In this document: positions 42,201 to 50,866 of the stretch, in pieces | How positions within the stretch are numbered: position 1 is the first letter of the stretch | How the letters are laid out: each line of letters opens with the position of its first letter | NCBI GenBank assembly: GCA_019056595.1 | Contig: CP036163.1 | Location: forward strand, 620,001-684,000 | DNA length: 64,000 nucleotides | Direction: 5' to 3' | DNA from: Pectobacterium atrosepticum | Lineage (GTDB): Bacteria > Pseudomonadota > Gammaproteobacteria > Enterobacterales > Enterobacteriaceae | Position numbers and translations under genes: made by a program | Notes under the pieces: model-generated | What the model was told of the DNA's origin: nothing | What the model saw: the letters and a program-made list of their open reading frames with translations, nothing else | Database searches by the model: none

Positions 42201-43024
42201 CCTTTGTAGCGCACTTCGGTAAAGAAGTGGGCATCCGGCGTACGGGTCTGTGGAACGTTAGAACCCCAGGCGATGATGTAAGAAGAGTTATACCAGTCAG
42301 CAGATTCCGGTACGTCAGTCTGTTCACCCCAGGTCATCGGTGACGCTGGCGGTAAGTCGCAGTACCAGTCGTAGAAGCTCAAGCACACGCCGCCGAGCAG
42401 AGAAAGGTAACGCGCGCCCGCCGCATAGGACACCATCGACATTGCAGGAATCGGTGAGAAACCGATAACGCGGTCTGGGCCATAGGTTTTGGCGGTGTAA
42501 ACGTTAGAGGCAGCAATCAGTTCGTTAACTTCGTTCCAGTCAGAACGAACGAAACCACCACGGCCACGAATTTGTTTGTAGTATTTGGTTTTTTCGGGGT
42601 CGTTGACGATGGATGCCCAGGCATCAACCGGATCGCTGTGCGTTAGCTTCGCTTCACGCCACAGTTTCATGAGGCGCTTACGCATCATTGGGTATTTCAG
42701 GCGATTGGCGCTGTACAGATACCAAGAGTAGCTGGCACCGCGTGGGCAGCCACGAGGCTCATGGTTAGGCAGGTCCGGGCGGGTACGCGGATAGTCAGTC
42801 TGCTGCGTTTCCCACGTCACCAGACCGTTTTTCACATAAATCTTCCAGCTACATGAACCGGTGCAGTTTACTCCGTGAGTAGAACGTACAATCTTGTCAT
42901 GCTGCCAGCGACTGCGATAGCCATCTTCCCAGTCACGATTGCTATTGAGGGTCTGCCCGTGACCGTCAGAAAACGGTTCGGCCAGTTGTTTGAAGTAACG
43001 TAACCGGTCAAGGAATTTGCTCAT
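39248..43024 (-). CDS. narG: Respiratory nitrate reductase alpha subunit (molybdenum catalytic subunit)
   Basis: A 1258-residue catalytic subunit that reduces nitrate to nitrite in the cytoplasm. The N-terminal FS0 cluster region HGVNCTGSCSW has the histidine-plus-cysteine ligation characteristic of NarG, and the molybdopterin-binding core follows. Start chosen at ATG 43024, preceded by AGGAGAG; the open frame upstream runs through the promoter region, including the FNR site. It is the first gene of narGHJI, expressed under anaerobiosis and nitrate. Confidence 0.97.
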   Translation of the reverse strand: MSKFLDRLRYFKQLAEPFSDGHGQTLNSNRDWEDGYRSRWQHDKIVRSTHGVNCTGSCSWKIYVKNGLVTWETQQTDYPRTRPDLPNHEPRGCPRGASYSWYLYSANRLKYPMMRKRLMKLWREAKLTHSDPVDAWASIVNDPEKTKYYKQIRGRGGFVRSDWNEVNELIAASNVYTAKTYGPDRVIGFSPIPAMSMVSYAAGARYLSLLGGVCLSFYDWYCDLPPASPMTWGEQTDVPESADWYNSSYIIAWGSNVPQTRTPDAHFFTEVRYKGTKTVAVTPDYAEIAKLCDQWLNPKQGTDSAMALAMGHVILKEFHLDKPSQYFSEYVRQYTDLPMLVLLEPREDGYYAAGRMLRASDLVDNLGHDSNPQWKTIAIDDESGNLTAPQGSIGYRWGDQGKWNLEQRDGVSGEDVKLRLSLLGTHDDVVDVGFPYFGGAVSEHFNNVELQDILLHKLPVKRLTLADGSEALVACVYDLTMANYGLDRGLGDDNCARDYDDVKAYSPAWAEKITGVSRQNIIRIAREFADNADKTHGRSMIIVGAGINHWYHMDMNYRGIINMLVFCGCVGQSGGGWAHYVGQEKLRPQTGWTPLAFGLDWQRPPRHMNSTSFFYNHSSQWRYETVTPQELLSPLADKSRFSGSMIDFNVRAERMGWLPSAPQLNVNPLDIAEKARAAGMTPQDYTVAALKSGEIRFAAEQPDSPQNYPRNLFIWRSNLLGSSGKGHEYMLKYLLGTEHGIQGQDLGMAGSVKPEEVEWRDHGVEGKLDLVVTLDFRMSSTCLYSDIVLPTATWYEKDDMNTSDMHPFIHPLSAAVDPAWDSKSDWEIYKGIAKAFSRVCQGHLGQETDLVTLPIQHDSPAEMAQPFGVDDWKKGECDLIPGKTAPHLMMVERDYPNLYERFTSLGPLMDKLGNGGKGIGWNTQTEVDFLKKLNYTKTEGAAAGRPKIETAIDAAEVILSLAPETNGQVAVKAWEALSKFTGRDHSHLALNKEDEKIRFRDIQAQPRKIISSPTWSGLEDEHVSYNACYTNVHELIPWRTLSGRQQLYQDHEWMRAFGESLLVYRPPVDTRAAAPVMNQKPNGNPEKALNFLTPHQKWGIHSTYSDNLLMLTLGRGGPIIWLSEEDASDLGIEDNDWIEAFNANGALTARAVVSQRVPSGMTMMYHAQERIINLPGSEITQQRGGIHNSVTRITPKPTHMIGGYAQLAYGFNYYGTVGSNRDEFVVVRKMKRIDWLDDEGQDYVQQQTVQKAVQRGKA

Positions 43025-43123
43025 CCGGACTCTCCTGCTGCGAAGCCTGTTGGCTCCTGTCGTTATGAAATGCTCGTAGCAGACATCTGTTTTTGCTGAC
43101 GACACATCGCTCAAATTGGCGCT

Positions 43124-43165
43124 AGGGTATCCAGCAACCGCGCAGCCAAACTTGATAACGATCAA
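43124..43165 (-). promoter_or_regulatory. narG promoter: FNR site and -10
   Basis: TTGATAACGATCAA at 43152-43165 matches the FNR consensus TTGAT-N4-ATCAA fully. On the minus strand TACCCT (43129-43124) lies with its centre 32 bases downstream of the FNR centre, the spacing of a class II FNR promoter. Transcription should start near 43117. Confidence 0.88.
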
Positions 43166-43310
43166 GAGTGTCCCCCGATGAAAAACGGAGTACACCGCTA
43201 ACTACCACTAAAGAATTATTACGAAATAATTAATCAAATTATTGATTTTAAAGGTTAAAAATAAAACCACTAACTTTGTGTTTATACTGAATTCATACAC
43301 ACGACTATTT

Positions 43311-43317
43311 AGAGGTA
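43311..43317 (-). promoter_or_regulatory. NarL heptamer at about -197 of narG
   Basis: TACCTCT on the minus strand fits the NarL heptamer TACYYMT. Its distance to the predicted start, about 197 bases, matches the remote NarL site near -195 known for E. coli narG. Confidence 0.6.
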
Positions 43318-43397
43318 GTAGTCAGAAAGTGACGAAGAATCGTGCGCACAAGAGAGATTACATATAGGCATTTTAGTGTGGGCATAAGACCTAAGAT

Positions 43398-43425
43398 CAC
43401 AGAATGCTCTCTGTGCTTATTTTTT
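43398..43425 (+). terminator. Hairpin with T-run beside structured element copy B
   Basis: CACAGA (43398-43403) and TCTGTG (43410-43415) are followed by CTTATTTTTT. It is terminator-like on the plus strand although no plus-strand gene precedes it. A different hairpin stands in the same relative place beside copy A. Confidence 0.5.
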
Positions 43426-43427
43426 CC

Positions 43428-43672
43428 GGCGTAAGAAATTGTGCTGAGGTGGACGTGACTGCCGGGTGAGCCGCATGGAAGCGGCGAAAACCAGTGCCGC
43501 GTCGAGAACGCGTCACTGGTAGCCCGAGTGGCAGTTACGAACGCCGAAGGTATCGCGTAGCGACACAGTTAGCGCCAAACAGCCACAAGTCAAGGAGCGG
43601 CGGCAACTGAGCGCTCCTTGTCGGGCGTGTAATAAAGTTACATAGGAGTGTCGAAATTAATACGCACGAAAC
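43428..43672. repeat. Structured intergenic element, copy B (possible structured RNA)
   Basis: The 245-bp homologue of 9813-10058. Stems: P1 43454-43463/43530-43539; P2 GCCGC/GCGGC 43470-43474/43481-43485 with loop ATGGAA; P3 43492-43502/43508-43518; P4 TCGC-GTA-GCGA 43553-43563; P5 43591-43599/43612-43620 with loop GCGGCAACTGAG; P6 43621-43628/43662-43669 with one mismatch. It lies between narK and narG, upstream of the narG regulatory sites. Confidence 0.7.
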
Positions 43673-43738
43673 TTCGCACTACTGCACATAAACATGTGGA
43701 GCTCGCATTGTTCGGCACTTGTTAATAAATTAAAAATC

Positions 43739-45127
43739 CTAATTTTTCTTTCTGGCATAAAACAACCACGTCACCAGTACACACACCACGTAGCACACCA
43801 CAAACACTTTCATCGCACCGGTGGGTGAACCCGTTAACTCAAGCGACATCCCAAAGGCTTGAGGAATGAAGAAACCGCCGATAGCGCCAATGGCCGAAAT
43901 AAAGCCCAACGCCGCTGCGGTATCCGTGACTGCCGCACGCTGCGCGTCAGCATCTTTCCCGCCTTCCGATTTAACGCGATCCGCCGTTAATTTACGGAAA
44001 ATGACGGCAATCATCTGGAACGTTGATCCACTACCCAAACCAGCCGTCAGGAACAGCATCATGAAGATGCCAAAGAACATTCCGAATGAACCAGCAGAGC
44101 TCGCACTCGGCAGAGACAAGAATAACAACACCGAGAAAATCGCCATCAGGATGAAGTTAATCAACGTGACTTTCACACCGCCAAAGCGATCGGACAGCAT
44201 TCCGCCAACCGGACGCGCCAACGCCCCTAGCAGCGGCCCGAAGAATGCGTAGTACAGAATCACGATGTCTGGGAACTGCGTTCTGGACAGCATCCCGAAG
44301 CCTGCTGAAAAACCGATAAATGAACCAAAGGTGGACAGATACAGGAAGCTGAGCACCCACAGGTGCATTTGCTTCAACACTGGCAGCTGTTTGCGTATAG
44401 ACGCATTGGCCGTCGAAAGATCGTTCATGCCAAACCAAGCAGCGGTTGCGGCAATCACCAAAAACGGTACCCACATCCACGCGGCATGATGCAGCCAAAT
44501 CTGGTGGCCATCAGGTTGCACAACGCCATTGCCGGAGAATCCCAGAATCGGCAGGAAAATCACCACCGGCACCAGCAACTGCATTACGCTCACACCGAGA
44601 TTACCCAACCCACCGTTAATACCTAACGCACTGCCCTGACGTGATTTGGGGAAGAAGAAACTGATGTTAGCCATGCTGGATGCGAAGTTAGCACCGGCAA
44701 AACCACACAGCAGAGAAATCGTGACGAAAACGCGGTAAGGCGTTTGTGGGTTCTGTACGACAAACCCGAGCCAAATACATGGGATAACCAGAATAATGGT
44801 GCTTAATGTCGTCCAACGGCGACCACCAACGATTGGAATAACAAAGGAGTAAGGCACACGTAACAGCGCGCCGGAAACGGAAGGCAGCGCGGTAAGCAAA
44901 AATAGCTGGTCTGTGGTAAAACTAAATCCGACCTTGTTTAGGTTAACGGCCACGGTGCTGAAAATCATCCAGACACAAAACGATAACAGCAGGCACGGTA
45001 CAGAGATCCAAAGATTACGCTGTGCTATCCGTTGTCCGCCAGATTGCCAGAATTTAGTATCTTCAGGATCCCATTCCCTTAGGAGCGTGCTTTGCGATAC
45101 TTTTTCGGGTGATGAAGGCTGCGTCAT
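43739..45127 (-). CDS. narK: Nitrate/nitrite transporter, major facilitator family
   Basis: A 462-residue inner-membrane carrier with about twelve hydrophobic segments. Nitrate-signature glycine-rich stretches are visible as GFAGANFASSMANISFFFP..GSALGINGGLGNLG and GSGSTFQMIAVIF. It exchanges nitrate and nitrite across the membrane for NarGHI. Start chosen at ATG 45127 with GAGG upstream, because it matches the usual NarK beginning; the open frame extends 15 codons further. Divergent from narXL, with its own FNR site. Confidence 0.95.
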   Translation of the reverse strand: MTQPSSPEKVSQSTLLREWDPEDTKFWQSGGQRIAQRNLWISVPCLLLSFCVWMIFSTVAVNLNKVGFSFTTDQLFLLTALPSVSGALLRVPYSFVIPIVGGRRWTTLSTIILVIPCIWLGFVVQNPQTPYRVFVTISLLCGFAGANFASSMANISFFFPKSRQGSALGINGGLGNLGVSVMQLLVPVVIFLPILGFSGNGVVQPDGHQIWLHHAAWMWVPFLVIAATAAWFGMNDLSTANASIRKQLPVLKQMHLWVLSFLYLSTFGSFIGFSAGFGMLSRTQFPDIVILYYAFFGPLLGALARPVGGMLSDRFGGVKVTLINFILMAIFSVLLFLSLPSASSAGSFGMFFGIFMMLFLTAGLGSGSTFQMIAVIFRKLTADRVKSEGGKDADAQRAAVTDTAAALGFISAIGAIGGFFIPQAFGMSLELTGSPTGAMKVFVVCYVVCVLVTWLFYARKKN

Positions 45128-45168
45128 AAAAACCTCGATAAATAAAAACGCGGTAGAATTAAGGCGCA

Positions 45169-45209
45169 ACATTAGGGATTACACCGCAGGTAAAGTTGAT
45201 GCAAATCAA
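45169..45209 (-). promoter_or_regulatory. narK promoter: FNR site and -10
   Basis: TTGATGCAAATCAA at 45196-45209 matches the FNR consensus fully. TAATGT on the minus strand (45174-45169) lies about 31 bases downstream, class II spacing. Confidence 0.82.
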
Positions 45210-45229
45210 CGCGCTGTCAGGTAAAAAAA

Positions 45230-45236
45230 CTGGGTA
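45230..45236 (-). promoter_or_regulatory. NarL-type heptamer upstream of narK
   Basis: TACCCAG on the minus strand, 24 bases upstream of the narK FNR site, close to the TACYYMT pattern (last base differs). Confidence 0.45.
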
Positions 45237-45357
45237 AAAATAACCACACTCCTTAATGAGTAATAAAAATAGAAAAATAAGCAACGATAATTCAAGCTGT
45301 TATATCTCTATTTTTTCTTACTGCCATACCCCCTTTCAAAGCGTGGATATTTAGTGG

Positions 45358-45373
45358 TACTCACTAGTGGGTA
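45358..45373. promoter_or_regulatory. NarL/NarP 7-2-7 palindrome upstream of narX
   Basis: TACTCAC-TA-GTGGGTA is an inverted pair of NarL-type heptamers with the two-base spacing that NarL and NarP dimers prefer. A further heptamer, TACCCCC, lies at 45327-45333. They suggest nitrate control of narX and possibly narK. Confidence 0.65.
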
Positions 45374-45463
45374 TGGGGTTATCTCGTAGGATCGGGAAAA
45401 ATGCCGAAAGGGTTATCCTTCTCGGTACTGGTTTTCTACTCCTCCAGCAGAGGTCGCTTTATT

Positions 45464-47272
45464 ATGTTGAAACGTTTCCTGCTGCCGCTGTCGCTCGTCA
45501 ATCAGGTTGCACTATTGATGCTGCTACTCGGTTTGCTGGGTATTGCAGGCATGTCGGTTTCCAGTTGGATGTCTCAAAGCATTCAAGGGAACGCGCACGC
45601 CATTAATAAAGCGGGCTCACTGCGTATGCAAAGCTACCGTCTGTTATCGATGGTACCGCTCTCTGCCGAGAATGAAATTTACCTGCAAGAGCTGGAAGAA
45701 GACGAAATAAGCAGTGACTTGCAGCAGGCCGTACGCCGAGAAGGGCTCAGTGAGCAATTCACTGCGCTGCGTGTTTTCTGGCTCGATAATCTGCAGCCGC
45801 ATCTGCGACAGGCAACGCATTCCGCCGATGCCTCGGCGGATGTCGCTCGCTTCGTGAAACAGCTGGACGATCTGGTTTCCGCCATCGATCATAAAACCGA
45901 GCAGCGGTTGATGATGGTCACGCTGGTGCAGCGTATCTTCATTGGCATCATGTTCATCCTGCTGATCGCTACATTTTTTTATCTGCGTCGCCGTCTGCTG
46001 ACACCGTGGCGACGTTTGGTTTCGATGGCGCAGGCTATCGGGCAAGGTGATTTCACCCAGCGTGTCGCTATCACCGGACACGACGAAATGAGCAAACTGG
46101 GACAGGCGCTGAACAGCATGTCGGATGAACTTTCCGCCATGTATCACAGCCTGGAACAACGCGTCGCCGAGAAAACGGCCGATCTGCAACAGAAAAACGA
46201 TCTACTCTCTTTCCTTTATCGCGCCAGTCGACGCCTGCATACCGGCGCACCACTGTGCAGCCGACTGATGCCAATCCTGAACGAACTGCCGTCGTTAACG
46301 CCGCTCCGCAATATTCAACTGCGGCTGTATGAAGATAACAATCAGGAACAATTTCATCAGTTTAGCGATTGCAGCCAGTCACAGCCGGAGCACTGCCCGG
46401 ATAACAGCTGTCAGAGTTGCGGTATGCAGGTAAAACGTGACGACCTGCAGGGTGAACCTCACTGCTGGGATCTGCACGACAAACATGGGCAATATGGCGT
46501 TGTGTTGGCCACACTGCCGGGCAATACCGCGCTGAGCCGCGATCAGAATCAGTTGCTGAATACGTTACTTGAACAGTTGACCAGCACGCTGGCGCTGGAG
46601 CGTCAATCCAACCACCAACAGCAGTTAATGCTGATGGAAGAACGCGCAACGATTGCCCGCGAGCTGCACGACTCTATCGCGCAGTCCCTCTCCTGTCTGA
46701 AAATTCAGGTGAGCTGCCTACAAATGCAGGGCGGCGATTTACCTCCTGCCTCGCAACAACTGCTGATGGAAATGCGGGAAGAATTGAACACCGCGTATCG
46801 CCAACTGCGTGAACTGCTGACGACCTTCCGGCTGAAGCTTTCTGAATCCGGCTTACTCGCGGCGCTGCGAGCATCGATCGATGAATTCGGCAAGCGGCTG
46901 GGGTATCCCATCGAATTACATTACCGTTTGCCACCGCAGTCGGTATCCGCTCACCAAGGCATTCACGTTCTGCAAATTGTACGTGAAGCGCTGAGCAACA
47001 TTTATAAGCACGCGCAGGCCACGCAGGTCGATATCACGCTGCAACTACGTCAGGGTTACATCGAACTCAGCGTGACCGATAACGGCATCGGTATTCCTGA
47101 TGATGCCAGCCGCGCCAACCACTATGGACTTATTATCATGCGTGACCGTGCACGGGGTTTGCACGGCGAATGCATTGTTCGACGCCGGCCGTCGGGAGGC
47201 ACTGAAGTGAATGTCAGCTTCCTCTCCGAATACCGTCACCGGCTGCCATTAACAGGAGAAACTCATGATTAA
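45464..47272 (+). CDS. narX: Nitrate/nitrite sensor histidine kinase
   Basis: A 602-residue inner-membrane sensor. It begins [18 protein letters not shown] with the first membrane helix. The nitrate-binding P-box [18 protein letters not shown] follows, then a periplasmic helical domain, a second helix (about 175-195), HAMP, a cysteine-rich central segment ([17 protein letters not shown]) and a HisKA_3 kinase with H402 in [13 protein letters not shown]. It signals to NarL. Start chosen at ATG 45464 by alignment with the known NarX N-terminus and AGAGG upstream. It overlaps narL. Confidence 0.96.
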   Translation: MLKRFLLPLSLVNQVALLMLLLGLLGIAGMSVSSWMSQSIQGNAHAINKAGSLRMQSYRLLSMVPLSAENEIYLQELEEDEISSDLQQAVRREGLSEQFTALRVFWLDNLQPHLRQATHSADASADVARFVKQLDDLVSAIDHKTEQRLMMVTLVQRIFIGIMFILLIATFFYLRRRLLTPWRRLVSMAQAIGQGDFTQRVAITGHDEMSKLGQALNSMSDELSAMYHSLEQRVAEKTADLQQKNDLLSFLYRASRRLHTGAPLCSRLMPILNELPSLTPLRNIQLRLYEDNNQEQFHQFSDCSQSQPEHCPDNSCQSCGMQVKRDDLQGEPHCWDLHDKHGQYGVVLATLPGNTALSRDQNQLLNTLLEQLTSTLALERQSNHQQQLMLMEERATIARELHDSIAQSLSCLKIQVSCLQMQGGDLPPASQQLLMEMREELNTAYRQLRELLTTFRLKLSESGLLAALRASIDEFGKRLGYPIELHYRLPPQSVSAHQGIHVLQIVREALSNIYKHAQATQVDITLQLRQGYIELSVTDNGIGIPDDASRANHYGLIIMRDRARGLHGECIVRRRPSGGTEVNVSFLSEYRHRLPLTGETHD

Positions 47273-47915
47273 CGAAGATGCTGCCACCCTACTGCTGATT
47301 GACGACCATCCCATGTTGCGCAATGGCGTTAAGCAACTCATCAGTATGGACCCAGAATTGCAGGTGGCAGGTGAAGCTAGCCACGGCGAACAGGGTGTTG
47401 AGCTAGCGGAACAACTGGACCCGGATTTGATTCTGCTCGATTTGAACATGCCTGGCATGAATGGCCTAGAAACGTTGAACCGCCTGCGGGAAAAATCGCT
47501 GTCTGGCCGCATTGTCGTCTTTAGCGTATCCAACCATGAAGACGATGTGGTCAATGCATTAAAGAATGGTGCCGATGGTTACCTGTTGAAAGATATGGAG
47601 CCGGAAGATTTATTAGCCGCGCTGCATCAAGCGGCATCAGGAAAAATGGTGCTGAGTGAAACGTTGACGCCGATTCTGGCCGCCAGCCTGCGCGAAAGCC
47701 GCCACAGCAGCGACCGGGATATTCAACTGCTCACGCCGCGCGAACGCGATATTCTGAAATTGCTGGCTCAGGGGCTCTCCAATAAAGTGATTGCTCGCAA
47801 GCTCACGATTACGGAAAGTACCGTCAAGGTACACGTCAAACACCTGTTGAAAAAAATGAAGCTAAAATCGCGGGTTGAAGCAGCAGTCTGGGTATTGCAA
47901 GAAAAAGTCATTTAA
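47265..47915 (+). CDS. narL: Nitrate/nitrite response regulator
   Basis: A 216-residue response regulator. The phosphoacceptor is D59 in [10 protein letters not shown], and the C-terminal LuxR-type HTH reads [39 protein letters not shown]. Phosphorylated NarL activates narK and narG at TACYYMT heptamers, several of which are visible in this window. The start lies eight bases inside narX. Confidence 0.97.
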   Translation: MINEDAATLLLIDDHPMLRNGVKQLISMDPELQVAGEASHGEQGVELAEQLDPDLILLDLNMPGMNGLETLNRLREKSLSGRIVVFSVSNHEDDVVNALKNGADGYLLKDMEPEDLLAALHQAASGKMVLSETLTPILAASLRESRHSSDRDIQLLTPRERDILKLLAQGLSNKVIARKLTITESTVKVHVKHLLKKMKLKSRVEAAVWVLQEKVI

Positions 47916-47958
47916 TCAAACGGTAATAACAAGCAGCTATGATCGGCGGTACGGATAA

Positions 47959-48034
47959 GGCGCTCAGGCGCCCTTCCCACCGAGATTATCCTCGCACGAG
48001 CGAGGGTGCCGCAACAACTGGTGGAAATGCCACC
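47959..48034 (+). other. Three consecutive perfect hairpins after narL
   Basis: GGCGC-tcag-GCGCC (47959-47972), CCTCGC-acga-GCGAGG (47990-48005) and GGTGG-aaatg-CCACC (48020-48034). The surrounding bases are GC-rich and lack a T-run. This could be a narL 3' end, an RNA leader for the acyltransferase gene or a repeat; I cannot decide. Confidence 0.5.
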
Positions 48035-48177
48035 GCCCCAATCCCCAAAGTAAACGGTTACTAAACGACACCGGCATTTATAGCCATTATCCTAATTAAT
48101 GTGACGTTGCTCTCGTCTAAACTAGTTCGTAATCGCATTTTTCGGCTTTTACACCGAGTTTAACGTTGAGGAACAAC

Positions 48178-49452
48178 ATGAAGAAGGTCAGTAAAGAGCG
48201 ATTTATCGGCCTAGAGTGGCTACGATTTTTGCTCGGCTGTTATGTGATGATTTATCACACGGTCCACATTTATCCCCAGCGTGAGCGCATTCCTTTCTTG
48301 AGTGAACTCACCAGCATGGGATTCTTCGCGACCAGCACGTTCTTTGTCCTGTCTGGCTTTTTGCTAGCGCATGTGTACATTAAGGACGGACGTCTGCGTG
48401 AACCTGTTCGCCAGTTCTGGGCCAAACGTTTCTTTAATCTTTATCCTATCCATATCATTGCCCTACTGTCTTCTATTGCCGTTGTCACGCTCATGCAGTG
48501 GTTGGCTGTGCCGCCGGAAGGACAAGTCGCCAGCGCGCGTTTCGTCATTTATGACACCAACGATCCCGCTGCCGACCCCGAAACGCTGCGCCATTACATG
48601 ACAAACGCACAACTGGCGTTCAACGGGTTATTGCAGGTACTGATGTTGCAGGCATGGAATCCTTACTTCCTGACCTTCAATGCCCCGTTATGGTCGCTTT
48701 CTACGCTATTCTTTTTCTATCTGGCGTTTCCGCTGTTAGCCCCGCGTCTGTTGAACAGCCGCCATCCGTGGCTGTGGATGGGGATCGTTTGCCTGCTGTA
48801 TCTGCTGCCACCGATTTGGGTGATCTGGCAACAGCAGTTCGGCATGCCGTACACTGGGTTATTGCAGCGTGGGCCAATCTTCCGTTTACCAGAGTTTTTG
48901 GCTGGGATTTTGGGCTATGCACTGTTCCGTCATTATCGCCAGAAAGATCGCTCACCGCTAAGCAAGGGCCAGCGTTACGGTGTCGCCTTCTTCATCGGTG
49001 TGAATTTTCTTGTCGCCACCTGGCTGTTCACTAAAGGCGAAGCCTATTGGTACTTCTTGCTGCACAACGGTTTGATGCTGCCAGCTCAGGTCGGTTTGGT
49101 TTGTCTGAGTGCGCTGGCGCGTGAACCTAACAGTGAATGGTTGCGGCATTGGTCGCCTCGGCTGGGCGCAGCCTCGCTCTCTATCTTTGCGCTGCATGTT
49201 CCGCTGTTTAATCTGTTCCGCACCTTGGAGCAACTGGTGCGTGGTAATCCGATGGCCTGCTTCAGCGATTGGGATCAGTGCATTGCCGCTGCCGGTCAGG
49301 TACAGCTGTCCATGACGGGCTATATCATTTTCCTGCTCAGCACCGTGACGCTATGCGTTCTCTTCCAGGAACGGATCGTGTTCCGCGTAAGAACATTACT
49401 GATCTCGCGTTTCATTAGTAACAACACATCACGCACGCAACGCACTGCGTAG
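48178..49452 (+). CDS. Acyltransferase-3 family membrane protein
   Basis: A 424-residue inner-membrane protein with about ten hydrophobic segments. The family features are IGLEWLRFLLGCYVMIYHTVH near the start (the histidine is the probable catalytic base) and TFFVLSGFLLAHVY. Members transfer acetyl or succinyl groups to surface glycans. Start chosen at ATG 48178, because GAGG lies 7 bases upstream and covers the TTG alternative at 48166. No polysaccharide genes adjoin it. Confidence 0.88.
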   Translation: MKKVSKERFIGLEWLRFLLGCYVMIYHTVHIYPQRERIPFLSELTSMGFFATSTFFVLSGFLLAHVYIKDGRLREPVRQFWAKRFFNLYPIHIIALLSSIAVVTLMQWLAVPPEGQVASARFVIYDTNDPAADPETLRHYMTNAQLAFNGLLQVLMLQAWNPYFLTFNAPLWSLSTLFFFYLAFPLLAPRLLNSRHPWLWMGIVCLLYLLPPIWVIWQQQFGMPYTGLLQRGPIFRLPEFLAGILGYALFRHYRQKDRSPLSKGQRYGVAFFIGVNFLVATWLFTKGEAYWYFLLHNGLMLPAQVGLVCLSALAREPNSEWLRHWSPRLGAASLSIFALHVPLFNLFRTLEQLVRGNPMACFSDWDQCIAAAGQVQLSMTGYIIFLLSTVTLCVLFQERIVFRVRTLLISRFISNNTSRTQRTA

Positions 49453-49471
49453 CACTATAACTGCTCGCAAT

Positions 49472-49501
49472 TCTCTGGCCTGAAACAGACTGGGCCAGAG
49501 A
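49472..49501 (+). terminator. Hairpin after the acyltransferase gene
   Basis: TCTCTGGCC (49472-49480) pairs with GGCCAGAGA (49493-49501). A perfect 9-bp stem, but no T-run follows. Confidence 0.5.
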
Positions 49502-49751
49502 TTCACCGTCCCACATCGATATCCCCTTCTACCGCTAAAAACGTGACGGACATCGCGTTATAGCAGTTAATCATCAATAGCAACTTTTATAACTATTTAC
49601 ATTCTAATCAATTATCGTTTTCGGGTAGAGCATCACTCCGATTCCTGTTAATGTTTGCCGTTCCGGGCTAAACCGGTTCATTTTTATAGGCTGTACGTCT
49701 TTGTCTCTCACGGACGTCTCACTACATGTCACCACGGTTTATTTGGCAATA

Positions 49752-50792
49752 ATGACACTATCCAAACATGCAATCTCTTCCCTCAGCTTGGTTATCGCCC
49801 TCTCTGCTGGCATTACACAGAGCCGCGCTGACACCATTTGGCTGAACAACGGCGACAAGCTCACAGGGAAAATCACGCTGCTTGACGGCGGTAAACTCTT
49901 TATCAACACAGACTATGCAGGATCTATTTCTGTAGCCTGGGACAAGGTGAAAACCTTTGAAAGCGATCATGGCCTGGTGATTCAGGGCGAACGCTACGAG
50001 AAAGGCGTATTGTATCCGGCAGTGAAGGCTGGTGAAAACCGCGCTATCGTCGCAAGCCCATCACTTTCTAACGAAGCCGCAGGTCCGCAAACATTGCCGC
50101 TTTCCGAAATCACCTCAATCGTGGCGCAGAAGCCGCTGGTGACTGATTTATCGTGGAAAGGCAACATTGACGCAGGCATGTCACACAAGAAAAGCTCGAC
50201 CGAAACCGACAACTACGATGTGACGCTGAACACCAAAGCACGTCACGATACGTGGCGACATAACCTTGATGCCAACTATCATTTGGCAAAAGAGGATAAA
50301 GTCGAGAGCACCAAAAATGCGGCTGGCGAATATGCGTTGGATAAATTTGTGGATGAAAACTGGTTCTGGCAGGGCCGTTATCAGTACAAACGCGACTGGA
50401 TTGAAAGCATTAAAATCAACCGTTCTTTGGGTCTCGGTCCAGGTTATCAGTTCTGGGATAACGATTTAGGTTCGTTCTCACTGACGTCGCTGGTTAACTC
50501 CCAAACGTTCGTGTACCGCGATCAAGGCGATGATGATTTCTACTCTGGTGCGCTAAAGTGGGCATACAACCGCTATCTGTTCAGCAAATCGGTTGAAGCC
50601 TTCACCAACGGTGAATTGGGGCGTTCATTTGATGGCACGGCACCAATCTACCTGAAAGCGGATGCAGGCTTGCGCTTCAAGCTGACCGACTGGTCTTCTA
50701 TGACTATGAAAGTGTCACGTACCCGTATCGAAAGTAATCAAGGGAATGTTGACGACACGCTGTACACCATGGGTGTTGGCGTCGGCTGGTAA
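49752..50792 (+). CDS. DUF481-family salt-induced outer membrane protein (YdiY-like)
   Basis: A 346-residue protein with a signal peptide ending near SRADT. A short SH3-like region (IWLNNGDKLTGKITLLDGGKL) is followed by a beta-rich DUF481 domain ending in VGVGW, an aromatic C-terminus expected of an outer-membrane beta-barrel. The related E. coli protein is YdiY; function is not known. Start chosen at ATG 49752 just before the signal peptide; the TTG at 49701 lacks a ribosome site, and so in truth does the ATG. Confidence 0.82.
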   Translation: MTLSKHAISSLSLVIALSAGITQSRADTIWLNNGDKLTGKITLLDGGKLFINTDYAGSISVAWDKVKTFESDHGLVIQGERYEKGVLYPAVKAGENRAIVASPSLSNEAAGPQTLPLSEITSIVAQKPLVTDLSWKGNIDAGMSHKKSSTETDNYDVTLNTKARHDTWRHNLDANYHLAKEDKVESTKNAAGEYALDKFVDENWFWQGRYQYKRDWIESIKINRSLGLGPGYQFWDNDLGSFSLTSLVNSQTFVYRDQGDDDFYSGALKWAYNRYLFSKSVEAFTNGELGRSFDGTAPIYLKADAGLRFKLTDWSSMTMKVSRTRIESNQGNVDDTLYTMGVGVGW

Positions 50793-50816
50793 TTCGGCAG
50801 CTTTACATCGTCTCAA

Positions 50817-50842
50817 GGTGAACAGCAATATCGCTGTTCACC
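50817..50842. terminator. Hairpin between convergent genes
   Basis: GGTGAACAGC and GCTGTTCACC pair perfectly around AATATC, between the DUF481 gene and chaC, which converge. Confidence 0.7.
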
Positions 50843-50866
50843 TCAAATCTCACGCTCGCCCTGTCG

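Noticed and set aside
43248-43262. AATCAA-ATT-ATTGATT dyad near narG as an FNR site
   Set aside because: Half-sites are in reversed order compared with TTGAT-N4-ATCAA; the true consensus site is at 43152-43165.
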